Positions 44,333 through 54,024 of a stretch of DNA of 64,000 nucleotides are shown here, in pieces (within the stretch, counting starts at the first letter, position 1; each line of letters starts with the position of its first letter). Source of the DNA: Oligoflexia bacterium (GTDB taxonomy: Bacteria > Bdellovibrionota_G > JANQFH01); contig JANQFH010000068.1 in NCBI GenBank assembly GCA_028277945.1, forward strand, positions 186,001 to 250,000, read 5' to 3'. Below the pieces are notes generated by a model. It did not search any database and was not told the DNA's origin. It saw only the letters and a list, made by a program, of their open reading frames with translations. The translations under genes and the position numbers were made by a program.

Positions 44333-45307
44333 TCATCTGTAGCGATCACAGCGCTCTAACACTTGCAACAACTGTTGCATATCATCCGGCAGGGGTGCTT
44401 GCTGCTGTTGGCGTTTGCCCGTGCCTGGATGGACAAAGCTTAGATAGCGTGCATGCAGTGCATGTCGCGCCATATTTTCGATGGCCTGCTTGATTTCTTG
44501 CGGCAGCGGCCGTTTGCTTAGCGCGCCGCCATAGAGCTTATCACCAACAATAGGATGGCCACTATCTGCTAGGTGGACACGGATCTGATGCGTGCGCCCA
44601 GTCTTTGGTTGTAGTTTGAGATGGGTAAAGTGGCGGTAGCACTGGATGCGGCTAAAGCGGGTTTCCGCAGGGCGTCCTTGGTGCTGTGTCTTTGTTGTGT
44701 GCATCTTCTGGCGGCGTTGAGGATGGCGGCTGATCGCTGCGGTGATGTTGCCTGCAGTTTTTTCCACTCGACCAAAAACCACGGCTTCGTAAATCTTCTC
44801 GACTTCACGCTTGGCAAACTGTTTGGCGAGGTGAAGGTGGGCGGCGTCACTCTTGGCAATCAACAGCACACCACTGGTCTCCTTGTCCAGTCGGTGGACA
44901 ATGCCAGGTCGTTTCGGTCCACCAATGGTCGAGAGTTTGCAGCCATAGTGCAATAGGGCGTGTACCAATGTCGCGTCACTCTTTCCCGCACCTGGATGCA
45001 CCACTAGTCCAGCGGCTTTGTTGAGGATGAGTAGCTCTTCGTCTTCGTAGAGGATGGTCAGCGGTATGGCTGCTGGTTGTAGCGTTGAGGTGGGTGGTGT
45101 GGGTAGGGTCAAAAGAACACTGCTGCCGGCTCTTATCAATGTCTTGGGTGTTGTTCGCTTGCCGTCAACCGAGACCTTGCCGTCACGAATGAGACGCTGA
45201 ATACGGCTACGTGATAGCCCCGCAGGTGCATGCTCAACCAAAAAGAGATCAAGGCGTTTGCCTGCCTCAGCTTTGGAGATCCTAAAGTTCAAGGTTCGTG
45301 GCTTCAA
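44333..45307 (-). CDS. rluD: 23S rRNA pseudouridine synthase, RluA/RluD family
   Basis: 324 residues. An N-terminal S4 RNA-binding domain (RLDLFLVEHAPAGLSRSRIQ) precedes a catalytic domain with GIVHRLDKETSGVLL, whose aspartate attacks the uridine. HQIRVHLADSGHPIVGDKLYG is the other conserved block, shown here by HPIVGDKLYG. RluD isomerises U1911/1915/1917; the S4 domain and length favour RluD over RluA. It follows a small unknown gene on the same strand. Confidence 0.93.
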   Translation of the reverse strand: MKPRTLNFRISKAEAGKRLDLFLVEHAPAGLSRSRIQRLIRDGKVSVDGKRTTPKTLIRAGSSVLLTLPTPPTSTLQPAAIPLTILYEDEELLILNKAAGLVVHPGAGKSDATLVHALLHYGCKLSTIGGPKRPGIVHRLDKETSGVLLIAKSDAAHLHLAKQFAKREVEKIYEAVVFGRVEKTAGNITAAISRHPQRRQKMHTTKTQHQGRPAETRFSRIQCYRHFTHLKLQPKTGRTHQIRVHLADSGHPIVGDKLYGGALSKRPLPQEIKQAIENMARHALHARYLSFVHPGTGKRQQQQAPLPDDMQQLLQVLERCDRYR

Positions 45308-45319
45308 ATGGAGGATCAG

Positions 45320-45586
45320 CTACCAGATTCTCGATTTGACGTGTGCCTTATTTTTGATCAGCACATCGACAATGGCACGGTCGTAGAAGTTATACTTATC
45401 GTAGATTTCAGCAGAGACTTTGTTCTTGTAGTATTCGCGACCCTCTTCGATCTCATCCTGAAGAATTTCAAAGAGCGTATCTTGCTCGATACCCTCTTGT
45501 ACCTTTTCCGTGTTGTAGAGACTAATATCTGAGGCAATGGCTCGGGCACACCGTCTTGCTGCCTCAACATCGGTAATCTGACTCAT
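45320..45586 (-). CDS. Small conserved-looking protein, function unknown
   Basis: 88 residues, acidic and helical (residues ~1-60), ending in a basic strand (LIKNKAHVKSRIW). No motif recognised. It is 12 bases from the rluD start and 82 bases from selA, so it may belong to a selA-x-rluD transcript. The ATG has no obvious Shine-Dalgarno. Confidence 0.6.
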   Translation of the reverse strand: MSQITDVEAARRCARAIASDISLYNTEKVQEGIEQDTLFEILQDEIEEGREYYKNKVSAEIYDKYNFYDRAIVDVLIKNKAHVKSRIW

Positions 45587-45668
45587 CTGCTCGTCTCAAT
45601 CTCCAAGTTGCTAACAATTATATAAAGTAAGTGTGGAACGAACAACCTTATCACTCCAGGTTGTTGGT

Positions 45669-47057
45669 TCAACCCCCAGGCTGCCACTGCCGACAAGCGC
45701 GGACAATGGCCTGCAACTCGCTACGGTCTAGAAGGCTACGCAGATCAAAAATCAAGCCGCCATCGCGACGGCTGATGATGGGCTGTGGCTGCTGGCGAAG
45801 ATGCCGATCGAGCTGATCGAGCCGCTGCCGTGTCGAGCTAACCTGTACCAATAGAGTGGGAAGAGAGCAACCAGGACGTGAGCCGCCACCCATGCTACTG
45901 CTGCCTTCAACTAGGCTGACTTGGCATTCCCACTTCATCAGCGCCGCTTCGAGCCCGTGGATTAGCTCTTTGCCCATCTGGCGTAGCTCACTGGTCGGAC
46001 GCTGCAACATCTCTGTAATTGGCAGTGGCTGGCCCGCCTCACCTCGAAGTTTTTGCTGCAAAACCCACTCGAGGAGAGAGAGCGTCACCTTGTCTAACCG
46101 CAACGCCCTGAATAGTGGATTAGTGCGCAGTCTTTGCAACAGAGCATTCTTGCCTAGGATGATACCAGCCTGCGGCCCACCGAGAAGTTTGTCAGCACTA
46201 AAACATACGATATCCACTCCAGAAGCGAGCATGGTGGCTGGTCTCAGGTCAGCGTTAGATGTGGCAGCATGGCTGCATGCGGACAGATCGGCACTGCCGA
46301 GATCGTACAGCAGCGGTAGATGGCGACGCCGGGCTAGCTGGAGGAGCTCTGGCAATGTTGGTTGTCTGGTGAAGCCGACAATGCGGAAATTGCTTGGGTG
46401 CACCTTGAGCAGCAGTGCGGTGTTGGTGTCGATAGCCTGCTCGTAATCCTGCAGACGGGTGCGGTTGGTGCTCCCCACCTCGCGCAGCTTAGCGCCACTG
46501 GCAGTAATAATATCGGGAATGCGAAAGCCATCGCCGATCTCAATGAGCTCACCGCGGCTGATGACGGCTTGGCATCCTGAGGCGAGCGTGTGCAGGATGA
46601 GGTGCAGCGCGGCAGCGTTGTTGTTGACGACCAGCGCCTGCTGCGCTCCACTCATCAGGGTTAGCAGCCAACGCACGCGTTGATCCCTTTGACCTCGCTT
46701 TGCAGAGTCGACGTCATATTCTAAGTTGCTGTAGCCGGTGGCAATATGCGCTGCCTGTGCCATGGCGGCCACGGGAAGAGGGGCCCGGCCGAGGTTGGTG
46801 TGCAACAGCACTCCGGTAGCGTTGATAACCCTTTGGTAGTGCGGTTGCTCTAGCTTCTGCAGCTGCTGTAGCACAGCCTCGACAACCTGTGTGGGTTCGG
46901 TAGTGCCCCCAGTGCGACAAGCCTCCACGGTCTGTTGTATCAGGTTCTTAAGAAAGGCTCTCGGCATGCGACCGGCCTTGGCACCAATCTGCTCGTTGTG
47001 AAGCAGGCTATGAACCGAGGGTAGCAATCGTCTGTCTCTATCCTGATGCTCAAGCAT
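45669..47057 (-). CDS. selA: L-seryl-tRNA(Sec) selenium transferase SelA
   Basis: 462 residues. It converts Ser-tRNA(Sec) to Sec-tRNA(Sec) with selenophosphate. Pyridoxal-phosphate lysine in CFSADKLLGGPQAG, plus the N-terminal RVINATGVLLHTNLGRAPLP motif and GSTNRTRLQDYEQAI. Its presence implies the organism decodes UGA as selenocysteine somewhere; selB, selD and tRNA(Sec) are not in the window. No ribosomal or tRNA gene is near. Confidence 0.96.
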   Translation of the reverse strand: MLEHQDRDRRLLPSVHSLLHNEQIGAKAGRMPRAFLKNLIQQTVEACRTGGTTEPTQVVEAVLQQLQKLEQPHYQRVINATGVLLHTNLGRAPLPVAAMAQAAHIATGYSNLEYDVDSAKRGQRDQRVRWLLTLMSGAQQALVVNNNAAALHLILHTLASGCQAVISRGELIEIGDGFRIPDIITASGAKLREVGSTNRTRLQDYEQAIDTNTALLLKVHPSNFRIVGFTRQPTLPELLQLARRRHLPLLYDLGSADLSACSHAATSNADLRPATMLASGVDIVCFSADKLLGGPQAGIILGKNALLQRLRTNPLFRALRLDKVTLSLLEWVLQQKLRGEAGQPLPITEMLQRPTSELRQMGKELIHGLEAALMKWECQVSLVEGSSSMGGGSRPGCSLPTLLVQVSSTRQRLDQLDRHLRQQPQPIISRRDGGLIFDLRSLLDRSELQAIVRACRQWQPGG

Positions 47058-47577
47058 GGTGTCACCCTAACTGCTTTAACCTCAGATGAAAAGACAGGGC
47101 GGTGGAGAGCCTGAGCTCATAAGAGGGGGGTATTTCCTGACATGGGCGATAATCCTTTTGACAGGCTCAAAAGCCTATCGGCAGGGAAAGGTAGGAGCAA
47201 TCGACCGATGGGTCGCTTGGTAGCTGTGTTTGCGCTTTGAAGATGTAATTCATTGAAAAGGCGGAAAAATTGATGTGGATCGACCTCCGGCCTACAATGA
47301 CAAAAAAGCCTCTATTAAAATAAATAAGAAATACGATATATTGCAATACACGCACACTCCTCCTTGACTTTCGTCAGGCCGATCCATAAAAATGATGCTT
47401 ACGGCAAGTTCGCACCTCGGTGTGATCTTTCCATAAGGGCCAAGAGCCCCAAACAACAAGCCACATTAAAGACAACAGGCTCTACGCAGGTTGGGAGTAC
47501 GGATGACATAATGCGTAGCAAGGGTCTCTTTTACGCTTTCAAATAGATTGTAGAACCTGTAGAGATTGAGGTGATCC
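47058..47577. other. 520-base gap between selA and nrdJ: probable nrdJ leader
   Basis: No gene or tRNA found. Short hairpins include AGGCT-CAAA-AGCCT near 47165, CGACC-GATG-GGTCG near 47200 and GGGC-CAAGA-GCCC near 47440. A TTGACT at 47364 could be a -35. At 47331-47346 ATACGATATATTGCAA resembles an NrdR box (consensus ACACNATATATNGTGT); only one copy is convincing. The nrdJ message may have a long leader. Confidence 0.35.
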
Positions 47578-50500
47578 ATGCAGCAGAGCGGCGCCAGACC
47601 CACAACCAAAAAACAAAAGATCAATAGAGTTAGACGGGGTCTAACGATTTCACGCCACTTCACTGAGGAAGGCAGTGCGTCCTTTAATAAGATCAAGTGG
47701 ACCACACGACGATCGGAGATCAACAATCCTGACGGCTCGGTTGTTTTTGCTATGGATGAGGTCCGGGTACCACAGTCCTGGAGTCAACTAGCGACAGACG
47801 TGGTCGTTAGCAAGTACTTTCGCAAGTCAGGCGTGCCAGAAACAGAGCATGAGACCACGGTCCAGCAGGTCATCTATCGCGTGGCCCATACCTTAAGGCA
47901 AGCAGGGGAGAGCCTTGGTGGTTACTTTGCGACGCCTAAGGATGCAGAGGTTTTTGAAGCCGAACTCACCCACCTCTTGGTCCATCAGATGGCTGCCTTC
48001 AACTCTCCAGTTTGGTTCAACTGCGGCCTTTACCAGGTTTATGGCATTGAAGGCCGTAACGGCAACTACTATTGGGATGCAGAGCAACAGGAAATATTGG
48101 AAGCGCCTGATGCCTATGCGCACCCGCAGTGCTCAGCCTGCTTCATCCAATCGGTCGAAGATGATTTGATGAGCATCTTTGATCTGGCCAAAAACGAGGC
48201 CAAGATCTTCAAGTACGGCTCTGGCACGGGCACCAATTTTTCAAAGATTCGCGGCAAACAAGAGCAACTTTCTGGCGGCGGTCTCTCCTCAGGTCTGATG
48301 TCCTTTCTTGAAGTTCTCGACCGTGGAGCAGGCGCTACCAAGAGCGGTGGCACGACTAGGCGTGCGGCCAAAATGGTATGTCTCGACCTCGACCATCCAG
48401 AGATCGTCGATTACATCCACTGGAAGGTGCGTGAAGAGGACAAGGCGCGTGCCCTTATAGAGAAGGGTTATCCAGCTGACTTTAATGGTGAGGCCTATCA
48501 CACGGTTTCCGGTCAAAACTCTAACAACTCCGTGCGTATCCCAGATGAATTTATGCATGCCGTGGTCAACGACAGTGACTGGCAGACACGTTACCGTACC
48601 AGCGGTAAAGTGTGCGAGACCTTCAAGGCGCGTGATCTCTTCAAGCAGATATGCGAAGCCGCTTGGCGTTGTGCTGACCCTGGTGTGCAGTTCGATACAA
48701 CGATCAACGACTGGCACACTTGCGCCGCAGTCGATCGCATATACGGCAGCAATCCTTGTTCTGAGTATATGTTTCTAGACAACACCGCTTGCAATCTTGC
48801 CTCCTTGAACCTCATGAAGTTTTTGAATGAGCAGGGAGAGTTTGACATTGAGGCGTTTAAGAAAGCCGTGCGGCTATTTGCTCTCGCCATGGAGATTGTT
48901 GTTGACTTTGCCTCCTATCCCACTAAGTCGATAGCGCAAAACAGCCATGACTATCGGCCGCTTGGTTTAGGTTACGCCAACCTCGGTACGCTGTTGATGG
49001 TTCAAGGTCTGCCGTATGACTCGGAGAGGGGCCGCGCGGTGGCTGGCGCCATTACGGCTATGCTCTCAGGTGAGGGCTACAAGACTTCAGCAGAGATCGC
49101 CGCATGCAAAGCTGCCTTTCCAGGATTTGCAAAGAACCGCTATGCGATGCTGCGGGTCATGCACAAACATCGCCAGGCTTGCGATGAGATTCCTGTAGAT
49201 GATGTTGTCGGTGATCTCATCGTTGCAGCTAAAAGATCGTGGGATGAAGCTTTAGAGCTAGGCCAAGAGCACGGTTACCGTAATGCCCAGATTAGCGTGC
49301 TTGCCCCCACAGGAACGATTGGCTTGATGATGGACTGTGATACCACAGGCGTAGAACCAGACTTTGCTTTGGTAAAGTTCAAAAAGCTTGCTGGTGGTGG
49401 CTACTTTAAGATCGTCAACCAGTCGGTACCGCTGGCGTTGCGCAACCTCGGTTATAGTGAGGTACAGATTGGCGACATTCTTACCTATATGCTAGGAACG
49501 CTCAACTTTGACGTCACGGCTCCTATCAACCGTGCATCCTTACGCGCCAAAGGTTTGAGCAGCAGCCATATTGAGCAGATCGAGAAGAAGTTGGCAGGTG
49601 TGTTTGATTTGCAGCAGGCGTTTATGCGTTGGAATTTGGGCGATGAACTGCTCGATGAGCTGGAAATTTTTAAACGCGACTACAGTGATGAGAGGTTCAA
49701 CCTGCTTACTCACTTAGGTTTTTCTGACAAAGAGATTGAAGCTTCCAACAGGGTTATCTGCGGTACGATGACGCTTGAAGGCGCGCCCCACCTAAAGGAA
49801 GAGCACCTACCTGTGTTTGACTGTGCCAACAAGTGTGGTGCAACGGGCCAGCGTTTCATCGCACCCATGGGCCATGTCAAAATGATTGCGGCGACACAAC
49901 CCTTTATCTCTGGGGCGATCTCGAAAACCATCAATCTGCCTAAAGAGGCAAGCGTACAGGATGTCCACGACATCTACATGGAGTCCTGGCGTCTCGGTCT
50001 CAAGGCTGTCGCGCTCTACCGCGACGGCAGCAAGGCGTCGCAGCCGCTCTCGAACCGTAGTGACAGCAAAACCAAGGCCGATAAAGCGCCTGTGGGCGAC
50101 GGTCTCACCCGGCGCCGGCTACCGCAGAAACGGCGTGGTTTTACCCAGGAGGCCAAGGTCGCAGGTCACAAAGTCTATCTACGTACTGGTGAGTATGAAG
50201 ACAGCTCTCTTGGAGAGATCTTTATCGACATGCACAAAGAGGGCGCAACCTTCCGTAGCCTACTCAACTGTTTTGCCATTGCCGTCTCTCTTGGTCTGCA
50301 GTATGGCGTACCGCTTAAAGAGTTTGTCGATGTTTTTACTTTTACTAGGTTTGAACCGCAGGGCATTGTTGACCATCCAAACATCAAGAGCGCCACAAGC
50401 GTGATCGACTATATTTTTCGTGTGCTCGGCATGGAGTACATGGGAAGAACCGATTTTGTCCACGTCAAACCAACGACAAAGAATGGCCATCTGCTGCGTG

Positions 50501-50727
50501 AAGTGATTGCCAAGCCATCCAAGCCGCACGACCAGGAGAGTGCATCCAGTGCAGCGCAATCAGACAAGGCAACAACAGCTAGCGAGCATCCACCTGACGT
50601 TCTTGATCAGCAACTCAAGGGCATGATGGGCGATGCACCCTTTTGCAACATCTGTGGCCACACCACTGTGCGCAATGGCTCCTGTTATCGCTGCTTGAAC
50701 TGCGGCAACTCCATGGGCTGCTCTTAG
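47578..50727 (+). CDS. nrdJ: Adenosylcobalamin-dependent (class II) ribonucleotide reductase
   Basis: 1049 residues, the length of the large NrdJ form. It makes deoxyribonucleotides using a thiyl radical generated from vitamin B12. Typical blocks: [58 protein letters not shown], and a C-terminal [20 protein letters not shown] zinc-like redox motif ending MGCS. The Shine-Dalgarno GAGGTGATC is almost ideal. The leader is described separately. B12 supply could come from the FecCD/BtuCD-type importer at 56-58 kb. Confidence 0.96.
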   Translation: MQQSGARPTTKKQKINRVRRGLTISRHFTEEGSASFNKIKWTTRRSEINNPDGSVVFAMDEVRVPQSWSQLATDVVVSKYFRKSGVPETEHETTVQQVIYRVAHTLRQAGESLGGYFATPKDAEVFEAELTHLLVHQMAAFNSPVWFNCGLYQVYGIEGRNGNYYWDAEQQEILEAPDAYAHPQCSACFIQSVEDDLMSIFDLAKNEAKIFKYGSGTGTNFSKIRGKQEQLSGGGLSSGLMSFLEVLDRGAGATKSGGTTRRAAKMVCLDLDHPEIVDYIHWKVREEDKARALIEKGYPADFNGEAYHTVSGQNSNNSVRIPDEFMHAVVNDSDWQTRYRTSGKVCETFKARDLFKQICEAAWRCADPGVQFDTTINDWHTCAAVDRIYGSNPCSEYMFLDNTACNLASLNLMKFLNEQGEFDIEAFKKAVRLFALAMEIVVDFASYPTKSIAQNSHDYRPLGLGYANLGTLLMVQGLPYDSERGRAVAGAITAMLSGEGYKTSAEIAACKAAFPGFAKNRYAMLRVMHKHRQACDEIPVDDVVGDLIVAAKRSWDEALELGQEHGYRNAQISVLAPTGTIGLMMDCDTTGVEPDFALVKFKKLAGGGYFKIVNQSVPLALRNLGYSEVQIGDILTYMLGTLNFDVTAPINRASLRAKGLSSSHIEQIEKKLAGVFDLQQAFMRWNLGDELLDELEIFKRDYSDERFNLLTHLGFSDKEIEASNRVICGTMTLEGAPHLKEEHLPVFDCANKCGATGQRFIAPMGHVKMIAATQPFISGAISKTINLPKEASVQDVHDIYMESWRLGLKAVALYRDGSKASQPLSNRSDSKTKADKAPVGDGLTRRRLPQKRRGFTQEAKVAGHKVYLRTGEYEDSSLGEIFIDMHKEGATFRSLLNCFAIAVSLGLQYGVPLKEFVDVFTFTRFEPQGIVDHPNIKSATSVIDYIFRVLGMEYMGRTDFVHVKPTTKNGHLLREVIAKPSKPHDQESASSAAQSDKATTASEHPPDVLDQQLKGMMGDAPFCNICGHTTVRNGSCYRCLNCGNSMGCS

Positions 50728-50745
50728 GTTGAACTATTCACAACA

Positions 50746-50864
50746 GCAACGTGCAGATTTTCGCATATCTGCGTTGGTCGGCTGCGAGCGGTGCTCACTT
50801 ACCTGTTAGTAAGCTCCGCTCCGTTCTCGCCTCCCGCCTTGATCTGCAAAAATCTGCACGTTGC
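50746..50864. mobile_element. 120-bp inverted-repeat element, copy 2 (after nrdJ)
   Basis: It is nearly identical to 15315-15434, with the same ends (GCAACGTGCAGATTT and its complement) and the same interior (GCGTTGGTCGGCTGCGAGCG, CTCCGCTCCGTTCTCGCCTC). Only the small central inverted repeat differs (CTTACCTGTTAGTAAG). It lies 18 bases after the nrdJ stop. The rest of 50728-51165 holds a weak inverted repeat (AATCACT/AGTGATT) and no gene. Confidence 0.8.
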
Positions 50865-51165
50865 TGCCAAGCACAGTGAGTTTCGGGAATAGTGCTGGTT
50901 AGTAAGGACTCTCAATCTTATTAATCGCGGTATTTGACCCACGGCCGCACTCCTTGGCTGCAACCAGGGTTGACACAAAAGTAACCAAGGTTTACAGGGA
51001 TAGCTCCCGCCAGATTGACAGAGCAGGCCTAACTATTCTTAATCACTGGTGATCGTGAAGCTTATAGTGATTTTCAAGCTGGCATAGATATTGATAATAG
51101 TAGTATCTGTTATTAGGAGTAAAACGATTTCGAGGAAGATCATCTCACCCGAGGAGGAGTCCATC

Positions 51166-51495
51166 ATGCGATTTAAACTTCTGACTCTAGCGCCGTTTTT
51201 ACTGTTTTTACTTATATTTCATCTTGAGGCCCCAGCACAGAGCTATTATTATCAGGAAGAAGAAATAACACGGGCTGGTGACATCAAAGGACCTGATTTT
51301 GTTGGCGCGCCTGACAACTCAGAAGAACCATGCGGATGTCCCATATCTATAACGATGGACCCAGAACTTGTTCAAGTGATCACGCCCTGTCCTGAGACTT
51401 GTGACTCCGATGAGTACGATTGTAACTATTACTATGCTGGTTATGTATTTACAGCCCAGTGTCAACCACCTGGCGAGACCGGCTATGTGTATTAG
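51166..51495 (+). CDS. Small secreted cysteine-rich protein
   Basis: 109 residues from ATG 51166, which has GAGGAGGAG upstream; the same frame opens further back but without a Shine-Dalgarno. A signal peptide (LLTLAPFLLFLLIFHLEAPA) is followed by an acidic mature part with six cysteines (CGC, CPETC, one more each in YDCNYY and AQCQPP), suggesting disulfides. No family recognised. Confidence 0.6.
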   Translation: MRFKLLTLAPFLLFLLIFHLEAPAQSYYYQEEEITRAGDIKGPDFVGAPDNSEEPCGCPISITMDPELVQVITPCPETCDSDEYDCNYYYAGYVFTAQCQPPGETGYVY

Positions 51496-51532
51496 AGACA
51501 AGTTCAGCAATATAACTTACGAGTAAGCCAGG

Positions 51533-52126
51533 CTAGTATCCCACGGGTAGCCAGATCCAGTTGCTGTTTAGATCGGGAGTGTCGATATCGACGGTATCCA
51601 AGGCGTCGATTGCTGAGACATTAGAGGGTGGTGCAGTAAGATCCTCTAGAGTTTTTAAAGCCACGAATGTTTCCGTAGAGGTTGGCTTAGGGCGTTTGTT
51701 GTTCTTCAGCTGCGTTTGAACTCCTGCTGTACGGCGACGAAAACTTGTTGGAGCTTTCAGCTTGCCTTTTCGAAGTGATTTGACCTTTGCCTGAAACGAA
51801 CTGCGAATTTTTCTGCCACCCACACGCAGACGTGCTGGGCGTATCCGACTGCGCTGGATCTTCGGTACAGTAATCTTGCCCTGTCTCAGCAATTTCCTAC
51901 GGTCGGCGCTCTGTTGCCGTTGCAACTTTTGCTGTCCAATATTAGGTTTGATGATCTTTGGTTTGATGATGCGTTTGCTGCGAGGCACACCTTGCTGGAC
52001 CGAACTCTTCTGTATGGGCTCTACCTCTATGGACTTGGTCGCCAAGGCCTCAGAAGCCATCAAGGTGAAGCTCAGCAACAGCAGCACGCTGAGCCGTTTT
52101 ATTTCTATCTGGCCATGCAGCAACAT
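51533..52126 (-). CDS. Exported, very basic protein of unknown function
   Basis: 197 residues from ATG 52126, which gives a signal peptide (RLSVLLLLSFTLMASEALA) and has AGGG upstream; a start 13 codons earlier is possible. The mature part is strongly basic, rich in Lys-Arg-Pro-Gln with repeats such as KIIKPKIIKPN, and ends in an acidic and hydrophobic tail. It is probably disordered and could bind DNA, LPS or cell wall; no evidence chooses among these. Confidence 0.55.
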   Translation of the reverse strand: MLLHGQIEIKRLSVLLLLSFTLMASEALATKSIEVEPIQKSSVQQGVPRSKRIIKPKIIKPNIGQQKLQRQQSADRRKLLRQGKITVPKIQRSRIRPARLRVGGRKIRSSFQAKVKSLRKGKLKAPTSFRRRTAGVQTQLKNNKRPKPTSTETFVALKTLEDLTAPPSNVSAIDALDTVDIDTPDLNSNWIWLPVGY

Positions 52127-52201
52127 CTTACACCCTAGGTTGTGCAAAATTTGTACCTTGGCCAAGGGATCATGCTACCCATTGTTTGTCAATGTCCCCG
52201 G

Positions 52202-52741
52202 CTAGGGAAAGCTGGTGGTGGTAAAGCTGTAGAGCTCGCCTCCCTGCCAGTCACCGGTCTCGATGCCAGATTTTTTTGCCAGTTCTTTCAAGTAGTTATC
52301 TAGATCCCAGCCTTGCTCGCGTGCCACCTCCGGCAGAAAAAGGCCAAAAAAGGGCGGCTTGCGCAGGATGAGGCCATGCCTGCCGAGTTCGATCTGATCC
52401 AGTGATTCCACCTGCCTTGGCTGGGAGAGCAGTGAGACCTTAATGTCCAGCCGCGACATCTCCTGGGCAGTGAGTGGTGGGAAGCGGGGGTCTGCAAAAG
52501 CAGCCTTGCAAGCCACCTCTGCAAGCTCCTCACAGAGTGGCTTGCTGCCATAGACGGAACCTATACAGCCACGCAGGTTGCCTGCGAGACGGAGGGTGAC
52601 GAACACACCACAAACCTGTCTGCAGGCATCGCTGTAGGTCGCATGGTTTATATCGACGCTGCTATTTTGCAGTTTTGCCCTGAGCGCCTGTTGCGTTAGC
52701 TCAAGTAAAAGCTGTTTGTCTTGGTCGCTGACCTTAAGCAT
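52202..52741 (-). CDS. amrA: AMMECR1-domain protein (AmmeMemoRadiSam system protein A)
   Basis: 179 residues from ATG 52741; a GTG one codon earlier sits on the murA stop. Family signature LRGCIGSVYGSKPLCEELAE and the surrounding GVFVTLRLAGNLRG are AMMECR1 marks. The biochemical role is not established; the other two genes of the AmmeMemoRadiSam set are not in the window. It directly follows murA. Confidence 0.88.
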   Translation of the reverse strand: MLKVSDQDKQLLLELTQQALRAKLQNSSVDINHATYSDACRQVCGVFVTLRLAGNLRGCIGSVYGSKPLCEELAEVACKAAFADPRFPPLTAQEMSRLDIKVSLLSQPRQVESLDQIELGRHGLILRKPPFFGLFLPEVAREQGWDLDNYLKELAKKSGIETGDWQGGELYSFTTTSFP

Positions 52742-52743
52742 CA

Positions 52744-54018
52744 CTACTGTCGCACTCGCTGGATACGCGCCCCTAACGCGCGCAGTTTCTCATCCATCCT
52801 CTCATAACCACGATCAAGGTGGTAGATACGGCGGATTTCGCTACTGCCTTTGGCTGCCAGTGCTGCCAATACCAAGCTCGCACTAGCGCGCAGATCCGTT
52901 GCCATCATCGGTGCGCCACTTAAGCCTTCCACCCCTTCGACCAAAACGGCATTGTCCCTAATTTGCAAACGGGCACCCATCCGTTGTAGCTCACTAACGT
53001 GCATAAAACGATTCTCAAAGATGTTTTCTGTGACTACTGAGTTTCCTGCGGCGATCGTCAACAAGGCTAAGAACTGGGCTTGCATGTCGGTGGGAAAACC
53101 TGGAAAGGGTTGGGTGACAATATCCACTGCCTTGGGTCTATTGGGTGCAACAATCTCCAGCCAAGGCCGTTGTCCATCATCACTTGTACCATAGGTGATA
53201 ACCGCACCGCTCGCTTCGAGTTTGTCCAGTACTGCCTGCAGAGAGTCAGAGCGGATATCCTCGGTGCGTATGCTACCACCAGTGAGCATGGCTGCAGTAA
53301 GATAGGTGCCACACTCTATCCGGTCAGGCATGATCGTGTAGTTCATGCCACCTAGGCGATCCACGCCCTCGATGGTGATCTGAGAACTGCCAGCGCCGTG
53401 GATTTTTGCGCCACGTTGGTTTAGCGAGTTAACCAGATCGACAACCTCAGGTTCGCGTGCGGCGTTGTCAATGATGGTGGTCCCTGCAGCTAGCGATGCG
53501 GCCATCACAACGTTCATCGTGCCGGTAACCGTGGGTATGGTGAGTCGGATTCTATTCCCCACCAATTTCCTACTGTAAGCTTCAACATAGCCCTCCACTA
53601 GCTTAATATCACAGCCCATACGATTGAGTGCTTGCAGATGCAGATTGATGGGACGAGCACCAATGGCGCAGCCCCCTGGCAATGAGATGCGTGCTCTCTG
53701 TGCTCGTGCCAGCAGAGGGCCTAACAAGAGCACCGAAGCACGCATCTTACGTACTAGATCATAAGGTGCTTCTACAGACTTGATCTGTGCACAGTTGATT
53801 GTCAGGGTGCGCTCTTCCCAGATAATCTCTGCACCAAGAAGTTGTAGCAACTTAACGATGGTATGGACGTCCTGGAGCTTAGGAACATTGTGGATGACGT
53901 TGGTCTTATCACTGAGAAGGGTCGAGGCTAAAATCGGCAGCGCACTGTTCTTTGCACCACTAATACGAACCGTGCCTGAGAGAGGTTGGCCGCCTTCGAT
54001 GACAAGCTTCTCTAGCAC
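52744..54018 (-). CDS. murA: UDP-N-acetylglucosamine 1-carboxyvinyltransferase MurA
   Basis: 424 residues. It performs the first committed step of peptidoglycan synthesis, transferring enolpyruvate to UDP-GlcNAc. Lys22 in SGAKNSALPIL and the catalytic Cys117 in GGCAIGARPINLHL are present, so it is the fosfomycin-sensitive type by this residue. The six-fold beta-alpha repeats are complete. Order prfA-prmC-murA, six bases after prmC, is common in Deltaproteobacteria. Confidence 0.97.
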   Translation of the reverse strand: MLEKLVIEGGQPLSGTVRISGAKNSALPILASTLLSDKTNVIHNVPKLQDVHTIVKLLQLLGAEIIWEERTLTINCAQIKSVEAPYDLVRKMRASVLLLGPLLARAQRARISLPGGCAIGARPINLHLQALNRMGCDIKLVEGYVEAYSRKLVGNRIRLTIPTVTGTMNVVMAASLAAGTTIIDNAAREPEVVDLVNSLNQRGAKIHGAGSSQITIEGVDRLGGMNYTIMPDRIECGTYLTAAMLTGGSIRTEDIRSDSLQAVLDKLEASGAVITYGTSDDGQRPWLEIVAPNRPKAVDIVTQPFPGFPTDMQAQFLALLTIAAGNSVVTENIFENRFMHVSELQRMGARLQIRDNAVLVEGVEGLSGAPMMATDLRASASLVLAALAAKGSSEIRRIYHLDRGYERMDEKLRALGARIQRVRQ

Positions 54019-54024
54019 GGCTTC

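Noticed and set aside
47058-47577. Possible tRNA(Sec) or cobalamin riboswitch before nrdJ
   Set aside because: No cloverleaf with a UCA anticodon can be drawn, and the GCCACTG-type B12 box and the conserved GGGAA/GGTG order of the cobalamin riboswitch are not present. Only small hairpins remain.
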